64,000 nucleotides of DNA, from the NCBI RefSeq assembly GCF_005047635.1, contig NZ_SUKC01000001.1, positions 434,001-498,000 of the forward strand, read 5' to 3'. The notes under the pieces are model-generated. The model was not told the origin of the DNA. It saw nothing but the letters and a program-made list of their open reading frames with translations, and made no database searches. Within the stretch, counting starts at the first letter, position 1. Every line of letters starts with the position of its first letter. Both the position numbers and the translations under genes were made by a program. This document shows positions 1 through 9,267 of this stretch, one piece after another. This stretch comes from Arthrobacter sp. CAU 1506 (GTDB taxonomy: Bacteria > Actinomycetota > Actinomycetes > Actinomycetales > Micrococcaceae).

Positions 1-696
1 AGCGGCGCCTTCGAAGTGCAGCCAGTCCACGATCAGGCCCAGGGCGGTATTAGCAACGACGGCGAGGGCCGTGGTCACGATCAAGGCCACGGCCAGGATC
101 AGCAGCGTTCCCGTGTCCTTGAGCTTGACCAGAACGATGTTCCTCTTCAGCGGCGGCAGGTCGAAGATGCCGCGCATGCCGGTGCGCAGTCCGGCGATCC
201 ACCCCAGTGACGTCCAGATCATCAGCGCCGTGGAAATGACGAGGCTGACGCCGAATCCGCCGCCCAGCGAGAACAGTTGCTCGGGTGTGACCAGGCCGTC
301 CCCGGTTTCGCCGGTGGTGTTGATCAGGCCTGGGGTGGTCTCGTCCAGCACCCGGATGATGGCCAGCTGCAGTTCACGGTTGCCGGAGACCACCAGGCCG
401 AGAATGGAGAACCCTGCGACCAGCATCGCTGCCACCGAGAAGAACAGGTTGTAGGCGCAGCCGGCGGCCAGCAGCGGCCCGTGCCGCAGTGCGTAGAGAT
501 TGAAGACCCGCATCAGTCGCCAGGAATTGAGCTGCGCCAGCCGGTACTGGGCGCTGGCCAGCATCCCCTTCCATCTGCCGCCTTCGCGCCTGGCCCGGCC
601 TGCTTCGCGCCGCAGCCTTAGGGCAGCGAGGACCATTTGCTGCCGTTGCAGCGGGTCCGGCCTTCCGTCAGCCTTCTCCTGCGGATTCGGCGCCAA
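1..696 (-). CDS. YihY/BrkB-family membrane protein, partial (C-terminus outside window)
   Basis: The minus-strand frame stays open to the left edge, so the 3' end of the gene is missing. The visible part has a charged N-terminus (EKADGRPDPLQRQ), then RVFNLYALRHGPLLAAGCAYN and a hydrophobic helix (NLFFSVAAMLVAGFSILGLV). Two further hydrophobic stretches near LVISTALMIWTSLGWIAG and LLILAVALIVTTALAVV follow. This is the YihY/BrkB (formerly ribonuclease BN) multi-pass inner-membrane family, whose transport role is unclear. I place the start at TTG 694-696 because GGAAGAG lies about 7 nt upstream. That start overlaps the RNA ligase gene by 29 nt. ATG 633-635 is the alternative. Confidence 0.75.
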   Translation of the reverse strand, partial: MAPNPQEKADGRPDPLQRQQMVLAALRLRREAGRARREGGRWKGMLASAQYRLAQLNSWRLMRVFNLYALRHGPLLAAGCAYNLFFSVAAMLVAGFSILGLVVSGNRELQLAIIRVLDETTPGLINTTGETGDGLVTPEQLFSLGGGFGVSLVISTALMIWTSLGWIAGLRTGMRGIFDLPPLKRNIVLVKLKDTGTLLILAVALIVTTALAVVANTALGLIVDWLHFEGAA

Positions 697-1267
697 AGGC
701 CAACTCTTCCCGTAGTTTCCACACACCCGTCGCATCGTGCTCGTAGAGGCCCATGCTACTGACGAGGAAGGCTGCCTCATAACCGGCGAGCTTGCTCTCG
801 GCCGAATCCATGCTGGCGTCGCTGACATCGTGGGCCACGGTGACATGCGGGTGGAAGTCGAACTCGAGTTCGCGTTCCAGGGGCCCGGACTGCAGCTTGC
901 GGTGCAGTTCAACGCAATCGTTGAAACCGTCCCGGATGCCCAGATAGACCACCGGCGAGACCGGACGGAAACTACCCGTTCCGCACATGGCCAACGTGAA
1001 GGGGGCCTGCTGGCGGGCAACCGAGCGCACGTGGTCGGTCGCCTCATCCCAGTCGTGCACCGGGGTGGTGGTGATCAGGGTGATGTGCGGCGGGATCACC
1101 GCGGCCAGCGGGTCCCCGAAGGACGCCCGCCAGCCGCGCAGTTCGCTGGCCATGGGCTCGGGGATCCCGATCACCACTCCGACGCTCCCGACTGCAGGCC
1201 GGGCACCCGGGTCAGTACCGCCGTCGTGCTCCACGCGGGCGATGCTGTCCTGGTCCTGCTGGCTCAT
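668..1267 (-). CDS. 2'-5' RNA ligase / phosphoesterase (2H) family protein
   Basis: The 199-residue protein carries the two H-x-T/S-x motifs of the 2H phosphoesterase fold: PPHITLI near residue 60 and FHPHVTVAHD near residue 140. These histidines form the catalytic pair in LigT/ThpR-type enzymes, which act on 2',3'-cyclic phosphate or 2'-5' linked RNA ends. The real substrate cannot be read from the sequence. The gene begins 2 nt after trpS and overlaps the YihY gene at its end, so trpS, this gene and YihY are probably one transcript. This trpS-2H-YihY order is common in Arthrobacter relatives. Confidence 0.8.
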   Translation of the reverse strand: MSQQDQDSIARVEHDGGTDPGARPAVGSVGVVIGIPEPMASELRGWRASFGDPLAAVIPPHITLITTTPVHDWDEATDHVRSVARQQAPFTLAMCGTGSFRPVSPVVYLGIRDGFNDCVELHRKLQSGPLERELEFDFHPHVTVAHDVSDASMDSAESKLAGYEAAFLVSSMGLYEHDATGVWKLREELAFGAESAGEG

Positions 1268-1269
1268 GG

Positions 1270-3245
<1,976 letters not shown>

Positions 3246-3257
3246 CCGACTACCTTA
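3246..3257 (-). promoter_or_regulatory. Leaderless -10 box of xthA
   Basis: Read on the minus strand, TAAGGT (3257-3252) is followed by six bases and then the GTG start. This is the TAnnnT-N6-start geometry of actinobacterial leaderless transcripts. No purine-rich Shine-Dalgarno is present. Confidence 0.55.
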
Positions 3258-3271
3258 CCCAACCCTTCAGT

Positions 3272-3802
3272 TCAGCTGACAACCGTGCCGGTGACGGTTC
3301 CGCCGTCCTCTTCCTTGTGGATCATGCCGCGGCCATTGTGGGCGGTGATTTCCACCGTTTCGAGTGCGCGGTCCACCATGCCTTCATCTTTGCCACGGTA
3401 GTCGCGGATCACCTTGGCCTGGACCTGGATGATCTTGAAGCTGTGGTCCAGCTTTTCGTCCCGCACAGCGTTGGCCCGCGACACCTGTTCATCGATGACG
3501 GCGGTGCCCCCGCCGGGAGCAGGGTTCACCCGGCCGGCGTAGTCGGCCTGAACGCTGGCCAGCTTCTCCTTGGCCTTGCGGGTGGCGCCGCGGACGCTGA
3601 AGACGACAACTGCGGCCAGGATCAGCCAGGCCAAGGAGACCGCGACGACGATCCAGCCGATGACGTCGTTTTCATTGGCGGCGAAGACCACTGCCACCAG
3701 GAAGACCAGCACCAGGACGGCCAGGCTGATGTTGCCGGCTTTGAGCGGCATCTGCCGGGCGGCGGACGAAACAGAGGAAGACTCGGGGCCAAGAGATCGC
3801 AT
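3272..3802 (-). CDS. Conserved hypothetical two-helix membrane protein
   Basis: 176 residues, family not recognised by name. Two adjacent hydrophobic segments (ISLAVLVLVFLVAVVFAA near 25-42 and VIGWIVVAVSLAWLILAAVVVF near 47-68) are followed by a charged cytoplasmic part with helical heptad character (TRKAKEKLASVQADY; DEQVSRANAVRDEKLDHSFKIIQVQAKVI). The tail KVIRDYRGKDEGMVDRALETVEITAHNG is typical of small Arthrobacter membrane proteins of unknown role. It lies on the same strand as xthA, 26 nt before it, but xthA has its own promoter signal. Confidence 0.75.
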   Translation of the reverse strand: MRSLGPESSSVSSAARQMPLKAGNISLAVLVLVFLVAVVFAANENDVIGWIVVAVSLAWLILAAVVVFSVRGATRKAKEKLASVQADYAGRVNPAPGGGTAVIDEQVSRANAVRDEKLDHSFKIIQVQAKVIRDYRGKDEGMVDRALETVEITAHNGRGMIHKEEDGGTVTGTVVS

Positions 3803-3906
3803 GGGCCTATTCTCTCAAATCCGCGCGGCCGCGTGCGCCGACTCCGCCCACAGCGTGACGCACGGCCCTGCCGCGTGTCGATCGGATACCTTCGCCCGCT
3901 TCCACC

Positions 3907-4740
3907 TCAGTTCAGGAAGAGCTTGCGGAGCCGGCCTGTGGTCAGGATCAGCCCGAGCACAATCATGACCAGGAAGTACAGCAGGTGGATCCAGATGGCG
4001 CCGGTGAAGACGCCTGCACTCAGCTGCCGCAGCATTTCCACTCCGTGCCAGAGCGGCAAGGCCTGGATCAGCCACTGGATCGGCTCGGGGTAGACGGTGA
4101 GCGGATAGAACGTCGCGGAGAACAGGAACATCGGCAGCATGATGAAGTTGATCCAGTCCATTTGCTGGAAGGTCTTCATATAGCTGGTGATCGCCATGCC
4201 GAAGGACGCGAAGCCGAAAGCCACCACCACGGCGGCGGGGATCATCAACAATGCCCAGGGGGACGTGATCAAGCCCATCGCGCCCATCACCGCGGTGAAA
4301 CCCGTGGCGTAGAGCGCACCGCGCAACAGCGCCAGCAGGATTTCGCCGAGCGCCACGTCCAGCGGCCCCAGCGACGTGTACAGCATGCCTTCATAGAGCT
4401 TGGCGAAATTCAGCTTGAAAAAGACATTCCAGGTGGAGTCGTACACCGCACCGTTCATGGCGGAGACTGCCAGCAACGCCGGGGCGATGTAGTTCGCGTA
4501 GCCGATTTCTGCCCCGCCGGGACCGGTGACGGTGCCGATCAGCGAGCCCAGGCCAATCCCCATCGCCACCAGGTAGAGGACCGGTTCCACGAAACCGCTG
4601 ATCATGATCGCCCAGTTGGTGCCCCAGGTGGCCTTCACGCCGCGGGAAAAGACGGCGCGGACGTTGCCGGCGTAGAGCGAACCGAGCGGACGCCGGGACG
4701 GTTCCAGCCGCAGCGGTTGCGAAGCAATGTGCTGGCTCAT
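3907..4740 (-). CDS. ABC-2 type transporter permease (exporter subunit 2)
   Basis: 277 residues with about six membrane helices in the ABC-2/NodJ/DrrB pattern: GTNWAIMISGFVEPVLYLVAMGIGLGSL near the N-terminus, then YANYIAPALLAVSAMNGAVYDSTWN, and a C-terminal PLWHGVEMLRQLSAGV followed by the last helix. The start ATG at 4738-4740 overlaps the stop of the upstream permease as ATGA, which signals translational coupling; a longer upstream in-frame extension is not needed. With the second permease and the ATPase it forms a drug or lipid/oligosaccharide exporter of unknown substrate. Confidence 0.88.
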   Translation of the reverse strand: MSQHIASQPLRLEPSRRPLGSLYAGNVRAVFSRGVKATWGTNWAIMISGFVEPVLYLVAMGIGLGSLIGTVTGPGGAEIGYANYIAPALLAVSAMNGAVYDSTWNVFFKLNFAKLYEGMLYTSLGPLDVALGEILLALLRGALYATGFTAVMGAMGLITSPWALLMIPAAVVVAFGFASFGMAITSYMKTFQQMDWINFIMLPMFLFSATFYPLTVYPEPIQWLIQALPLWHGVEMLRQLSAGVFTGAIWIHLLYFLVMIVLGLILTTGRLRKLFLN

Positions 4741-5771
4741 TTGCCCAGCCTCCTGATGTAGACGCGGCGGGCGAAGATCCACCCCACCACGCAGAGGACA
4801 GCCAGATAGGCCACGTGCAGGGCGGTCAGCCAGAGCGGTTCCGCGTAGCCGTAGCTGAGCACCCGGCCCAGCTCGGTGGAATGCCACAGCGGCGAAACCC
4901 AGCCGATCCAGCGGACCAGCAGCGGCATGGCGTCCAAGGGGAAAAAGGTACCGGAGAAGAGGAACAGCGGCATCACGATGAACCGCTGCACCAGCGCGAA
5001 CTGGCCGCGGTCCTCTTCGATGCCGGCCGAGTAGGCCATCAGCGGCAAACCGAAGGACATCCCGGCCAGCGCGGCGGTGAAGATCATCACCCAGCCGGTC
5101 GGTTCAACCACTGCACCGAACAGCACCAGGCAAAGGAAATAGAGTCCGGTGGTGAGCAGCAGCCGGGCCAGCACACCCATGGAGTGCCCGTTGACCAGCT
5201 GCTGGCTCTGCAGCGGGGAGGCGTTCGGGCCGTAGTAGGTCTTCCGCCATTTAAAGCCGGACATGACCGAGTAGGTGTTCTCTTCGCTGGCCACCATGAT
5301 GGCGGCGGTTGCCAGCAGCGCCGGGGCCACGAAGACCAGGTACGGCACCGCCTGGCCGTTGCCGGCGTCCAGCGACACGTCGGTGTTGGCGTCCACCAGC
5401 GTCGCCAGGCCCACACCCATCGCGAACAGGTAGACCAGCGGGGTGCCGACGGCCGTCATCAGCACCGTCCAGCCGTAGCCGCGCAGCTGCCGCAGCCAGT
5501 GCTCCATGTAGTAGAACGAGCCGAAGTTGCGGGCTCGTTCGGCCGACTGCAGCGGCGTCAGCGGCGAGCGCAGACCGGTCACCGGTCGGGTCAGGGCGTC
5601 GACCTCGCGCAGGGTCAGCTGCGCCGGGACGCGGGCGTCAACCGAGCCGGCGGCCGCAGCGGCGTCGGGTTCGGGTGCCTGGGCCGGTCCGGCAGCGGGC
5701 TCAGCCGAGGCGTGCGAGGCGGCTTCCGCTTCTTGCCCGCCGGGCACCTGTGAGGGCTGTTGCTCAGTCAA
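4737..5771 (-). CDS. ABC-2 type transporter permease with Pro/Ala-rich N-terminus (exporter subunit 1)
   Basis: 344 residues starting at TTG (5769-5771), overlapping the ATPase stop by 8 nt. Residues 1-60 are a disordered Gln/Glu/Ala/Pro-rich tail, followed by RSPLTPLQSAERARNFGSFYYMEHWLRQ and six helices, including TVLMTAVGTPLVYLFAMGVGLATL and VPYLVFVAPALLATAAIMVA. The conserved FIVMPLFLFSGTFFPLDAMP and PLWHSTELGRVLSYG elements match the NodJ/DrrB exporter family and parallel the neighbouring permease, its paralogue. The acidic Pro/Ala tail is an unusual addition compared with its partner. Confidence 0.87.
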   Translation of the reverse strand: MTEQQPSQVPGGQEAEAASHASAEPAAGPAQAPEPDAAAAAGSVDARVPAQLTLREVDALTRPVTGLRSPLTPLQSAERARNFGSFYYMEHWLRQLRGYGWTVLMTAVGTPLVYLFAMGVGLATLVDANTDVSLDAGNGQAVPYLVFVAPALLATAAIMVASEENTYSVMSGFKWRKTYYGPNASPLQSQQLVNGHSMGVLARLLLTTGLYFLCLVLFGAVVEPTGWVMIFTAALAGMSFGLPLMAYSAGIEEDRGQFALVQRFIVMPLFLFSGTFFPLDAMPLLVRWIGWVSPLWHSTELGRVLSYGYAEPLWLTALHVAYLAVLCVVGWIFARRVYIRRLGK

Positions 5772-6729
5772 TGAGGCTCCTGCCGGTCAGCCGGAGGAAA
5801 ACGTCCTCCAGGCTGGAGCGCCGCACCAGCGAGGTGATCGGGCGAAGCCCGCGGTTCGACACCTGCTCAAGCGCCGCCTCGCCGTCGTCTGCATAAATAA
5901 GGACGCGGTCGGGCAGCGTTTCGAGCCGCTCCCCGATGCCTCCCAGCTCCGGGGCCACGGTGGTGTTCCGTTCGGAACCGAACCGAAGCTCGAGGACCTC
6001 GCGGGTGGAATGCTCGCGGATCAGGGCCGCAGGTGAACCTTCCGCCATGATCTTGCCCTTGTCCACCACGATCAGCCGGTCGCACAGCTGCTCCGCCTCA
6101 TCCATGTAGTGGGTGGTCAGGATCAGGGTGACGCCCGCTTCCTTGAGCCGGAAGAGCCGGTCCCAGAGGATGTGGCGCGCCTGCGGATCGAGGCCGGTGG
6201 TGGGCTCGTCCAGCAGCAGAACCTTCGGATCGTTCATCAGCGACCGGGCAATGGTCAGGCGCCGCTTCATGCCGCCGGAGAGGGCATCGACCTTCGCTTT
6301 GGCCTTGTCCGTCAGCTGCGCAAATTCCAGCAGCTCGTCGGCCTTGGGCCGCAAGTAGGAATACGGCAGCCCGAAGTAGCGGCCGTAGACGATCAGGTTG
6401 TCGCGGACCTTCAGTTCCTCATCCAGGTTGTCCTGCTGCGGCACCACCCCCAGATGCGCGCGCACTTCCGGTCCGTGTTGGTCGGGGTCCAGGCCCATGA
6501 TGCTCAGCTCGCCGGCGGTCCGCTGCGAGACGCCGCCGATCATCCGCATGGTGGTGGACTTGCCCGCACCGTTCGGCCCAAGCAGCCCGAAGGACTCCCC
6601 CGGCTGGACGTCGAACGAGATTCCATCGACGGCGTTGAAATCGCCGTAGGTCTTCACCACATCCCGGGCGGTGATGACGGCGGCGGGAGCCTGCTGGGGC
6701 AGCCGGTGTGAAAGAGATGTTTGAGGCAC
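5764..6729 (-). CDS. ABC transporter ATP-binding protein (DrrA/NodI-like)
   Basis: 321 residues. Walker A GPNGAGKST near residue 54, Q-loop VVPQQDNLDEELKV, signature LSGGMKRRL near residue 150, Walker B VLLLDEPTTGLDP near residue 170 and the H-loop TLILTTHYMDEAEQLCDR are all intact. The C-terminal ~85 residues are the regulatory extension typical of DrrA-like exporter ATPases. It powers the two permeases downstream, with overlapping reading frames. The start is GTG 6727-6729 with TAGGCT 6 nt upstream and no Shine-Dalgarno, suggesting a leaderless operon mRNA. Confidence 0.93.
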   Translation of the reverse strand: MPQTSLSHRLPQQAPAAVITARDVVKTYGDFNAVDGISFDVQPGESFGLLGPNGAGKSTTMRMIGGVSQRTAGELSIMGLDPDQHGPEVRAHLGVVPQQDNLDEELKVRDNLIVYGRYFGLPYSYLRPKADELLEFAQLTDKAKAKVDALSGGMKRRLTIARSLMNDPKVLLLDEPTTGLDPQARHILWDRLFRLKEAGVTLILTTHYMDEAEQLCDRLIVVDKGKIMAEGSPAALIREHSTREVLELRFGSERNTTVAPELGGIGERLETLPDRVLIYADDGEAALEQVSNRGLRPITSLVRRSSLEDVFLRLTGRSLID

Positions 6730-6741
6730 TGCTATAGCCTA
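6730..6741 (-). promoter_or_regulatory. Leaderless -10 box of the ABC exporter operon
   Basis: On the minus strand TAGGCT (6741-6736) stands six bases before the GTG start of the ATPase gene, placing the likely transcription start at the start codon. Confidence 0.55.
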
Positions 6742-6785
6742 GATCACATCACTGGTTGAGGAAAGCCAATCGGGTCATCTCCTGC

Positions 6786-7754
6786 TCAGCTCCACAGGGC
6801 CACGTGTACTTTGGAGCCACGCCGGGCCAGTCCCCTGGGCCCTCCCGGCGCCACCATGGCTGCGGTGGCCTCTGCCGTTCCGGCAATACGCTGCAGGGTC
6901 CGGGCGGCGGCGGAAGCACGGCCGTGGTCCAGGGTGCTGGCCCACCACAGTCCGGACAGCGGCGTGCCGGCGGCGGGCAGCCGCACCAGTGCCCCGCCGG
7001 CTATCTCCGGACGGACGATGTGCTCAAGGGCCAACATGATGCCTTCACCGGACCGGACGGCGGCCAAGGCGCTGGTTTCGCTGGACATCTCGATGGTTTC
7101 CGCCGGGGCCGGCAGCGCTCCCAGCCAGCCCTGCAGATCGAGCCCGTCCAGGCCGGCCGGTCCGGTGAACCAGCGGTGGCCCAGCAATTGCCCGGCCGGG
7201 AGCGTTCCCTCCATCCGGGCCAGCGGGTGGCCGGGCGATGCCACCAGCACCCGCTGGTAGCGCAGGAACGGGACCACCTCCAGGGCAGGATGCCGCGGCG
7301 GCTGCGGTCGGGCTCCCAGTGCTATGTCGTAGGCGTGGTTGGCCAACAAGGCGGCCATGTCCGCCGCTGGCTCCACCACCACGTCCACCGTCGCGCCGGG
7401 CACCCGCTTGGTGTAGTAGTCCACCAGCCGGCCGGCGGCGTGCTCGGCAAAGTCAGCGGTGGCCAGCACCCTCAGGCTGCCGGCTGCGGCCTCGGCGTGG
7501 GCTACCTCCCGGCGCGCGTGGTCGGCCAGCCCGACGATCTCCTGGGCATGCGCCGCGAGCGCACGTCCGCCGGGCGTCAGGGCAATGCCGCCGCCTGACC
7601 GGACGAACAGCGGATCGCCCAGATCCTGGCGGAGCGCAGCCAACGAGGCCGAAACCGCCGGCTCGCTAACCTCCAGCTCCTGGGCTGCGGCCCGCAGCGA
7701 ACCCAGCCGTGCCACCAGGGCAAAGGCCTTCAGCTGGTTCAAAGTCATCGCCAT
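6786..7754 (-). CDS. LysR-family regulator divergent from the CO dehydrogenase operon
   Basis: 322 residues. The N-terminal winged helix-turn-helix (residues 4-63: LNQLKAFALVARLGSLRAAA, then LEVSEPAVSASLAALRQDLG) is followed by the LysR effector-binding domain starting near GSLRVLATADFAEHAAG. The C-terminus is Gly/Arg-rich. It is transcribed away from coxM with 115 bp between, the standard arrangement for a LysR activator of the neighbouring operon. A dyad, CATAA-N8-TTATG, lies in the gap. That it senses CO or another cox effector is inference from position only. Confidence 0.88.
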   Translation of the reverse strand: MAMTLNQLKAFALVARLGSLRAAAQELEVSEPAVSASLAALRQDLGDPLFVRSGGGIALTPGGRALAAHAQEIVGLADHARREVAHAEAAAGSLRVLATADFAEHAAGRLVDYYTKRVPGATVDVVVEPAADMAALLANHAYDIALGARPQPPRHPALEVVPFLRYQRVLVASPGHPLARMEGTLPAGQLLGHRWFTGPAGLDGLDLQGWLGALPAPAETIEMSSETSALAAVRSGEGIMLALEHIVRPEIAGGALVRLPAAGTPLSGLWWASTLDHGRASAAARTLQRIAGTAEATAAMVAPGGPRGLARRGSKVHVALWS

Positions 7755-7761
7755 CGCAGGT

Positions 7762-7814
7762 CATAACCTTTCGCTTATGAGGATCTTGACACCCCTCGGG
7801 CCGGGGAGCAACAT
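7762..7814 (+). promoter_or_regulatory. LysR box and sigma-70-like promoter of the cox operon
   Basis: CATAA (7762-7766) and TTATG (7775-7779) form an 18-bp dyad fitting the LysR T-N11-A rule. It is followed by TTGACA (7786-7791), a 17-bp spacer and CAACAT (7809-7814). This places an activator site just upstream of the -35 box. Two GC hairpins (7816-7829 and 7830-7845) lie in the leader before GAGGGG, the Shine-Dalgarno of coxM. Confidence 0.5.
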
Positions 7815-7869
7815 GTGCCCCATGGGGGGCCCTCAACGGTGAGGGCGACGTGTCTTTGAGGGGTAGACC

Positions 7870-8745
7870 ATGCAGATTCCTGCTCCATTCGATTACGCGC
7901 GGGCCACTGACGTGGACAACGCGCTTGCCCTGTTGGAACGCCATGGGCCGGACGCCCGGCTGGTGGCCGGCGGGCATAGCCTGCTGCCCATGATGAAACT
8001 GCGGCTGGCCCGGCCGGAGTGGCTGATCGACATCAACGGCCTGGCCGAACTCGACTTCTTGGTGCGCGAAGGGAACGTGTTCAGGGTCGGCGCCCTGACC
8101 CGCCACACCGCGCTCTTCGAGTCGTCCGACGTGGCGCGCTTGTTCCCGATCGTGACCGATGCCGAACAGGTGATTGCCGATCCGGTGGTGCGCAACCGGG
8201 GCACCATCGGCGGCTCGCTCTGCCAGGCAGACCCGGCCGAGGATCTGTCCACCGTCTGCGATGTGCTGCAGGCCGAGGCCGTGATCCGGGGGCCCGCCGG
8301 CGAGCGCACGGTATCGATGGATGAGTTCCACCGCGGCCCGTACGAGACCGCCGTCGGACAGAACGAACTCTTGGTTGAGCTCCGCTTTCCCATCCGTGAC
8401 AGGTCCGGCAGCGCCTACGAAAAGGTCGAGCGCCGGGTGGGCGACTGGGCGGTCGCTGCGGCCGGGGCGGCGGTCGTGCTGGCAGCCGACGGCACCATCG
8501 ACGACGCCTCGGTGGGGCTCACCGCAGTGGGTCTGGACGGCACCGTTTCCGGCATCGGCGACCTGCTGCACGGCCGGCGGCCAGACGAAGACCTATTCAC
8601 CGAGGCGGGCCGGATGGCCGCCGCCGCCTGCGAACCGGTCTCCGACCAGCGCGGCGGAATCGACTACAAGCGGCATCTGGCCGACGAACTGACCCGCCGG
8701 GTGCTACGCAGTGCCTGCGCCCGCGCCGCAGAACAGGAAGGCTGA
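7870..8745 (+). CDS. coxM: Carbon monoxide dehydrogenase, medium FAD subunit
   Basis: 291 residues, the FAD-binding subunit that moves electrons from the [2Fe-2S] subunit to the acceptor. Both FAD pyrophosphate-binding motifs are present: AGGHS (residues 33-37, in AGGHSLLPMMK) and TIGGS (112-116, in NRGTIGGSLCQADP). The C-terminal CODH FAD domain follows. Length matches CoxM of Oligotropha (288). It is first in the M-S-L order that marks form I CO dehydrogenases, 3 nt before coxS. The second motif is TIGGS rather than the classical TIGGD/N, a common variation. Confidence 0.93.
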   Translation: MQIPAPFDYARATDVDNALALLERHGPDARLVAGGHSLLPMMKLRLARPEWLIDINGLAELDFLVREGNVFRVGALTRHTALFESSDVARLFPIVTDAEQVIADPVVRNRGTIGGSLCQADPAEDLSTVCDVLQAEAVIRGPAGERTVSMDEFHRGPYETAVGQNELLVELRFPIRDRSGSAYEKVERRVGDWAVAAAGAAVVLAADGTIDDASVGLTAVGLDGTVSGIGDLLHGRRPDEDLFTEAGRMAAAACEPVSDQRGGIDYKRHLADELTRRVLRSACARAAEQEG

Positions 8746-8748
8746 ACC

Positions 8749-9267
8749 ATGCAGATCAGCATGAGCGTCAACGGCAATGAAGTGACCCGCGACATCGAAC
8801 CGCGCGTGCTGCTGGTCCATTTCATCCGCGAAGAACTGGGCCTGACCGGCACCCACTGGGGCTGCGACACCAGCAACTGCGGCACCTGCGTGGTGTTGAT
8901 GGACGGGCAGCCGGTGAAATCCTGCACCGTGCTGGCGGCAATGGCGGACGGACACGAGATCCGTACCGTCGAAGGACTGGCCAGCAACGGCGCACTGGAT
9001 CCGGTCCAGCAAGGGTTCATGGAGGAGCACGGACTGCAGTGCGGATTCTGCACCCCCGGGATGATGCTCACCGCCCGGGCGCTGCTGGATAAGAACCCGC
9101 ACCCGGACGACGGCGAGATCCGGCAAGCGATCTCCGGCCAGATCTGCCGCTGCACCGGCTACGCCACGATCGTCCGCTCGGTCCACTGGGCGGCGGACCA
9201 CCCCAACGGCGGCGCCGCCGCGTCGGATGCTGCCGGTCCGAGCGACACTGAAGAGGTGACAGCATGA
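8749..9267 (+). CDS. coxS: Carbon monoxide dehydrogenase, small [2Fe-2S] subunit
   Basis: 172 residues with both iron-sulfur clusters' ligands. The plant-type N-terminal cluster uses the Cys in GCDTSNCGTC and the later KSC. The C-terminal four-helix cluster uses LQCGFCTPGM and QICRCTGYAT. It passes electrons from the Mo-Cu site in CoxL to FAD in CoxM. It overlaps coxL by 4 nt (ATGA). The tail after residue 155 is Ala/Gly/Ser-rich and longer than usual. Confidence 0.95.
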   Translation: MQISMSVNGNEVTRDIEPRVLLVHFIREELGLTGTHWGCDTSNCGTCVVLMDGQPVKSCTVLAAMADGHEIRTVEGLASNGALDPVQQGFMEEHGLQCGFCTPGMMLTARALLDKNPHPDDGEIRQAISGQICRCTGYATIVRSVHWAADHPNGGAAASDAAGPSDTEEVTA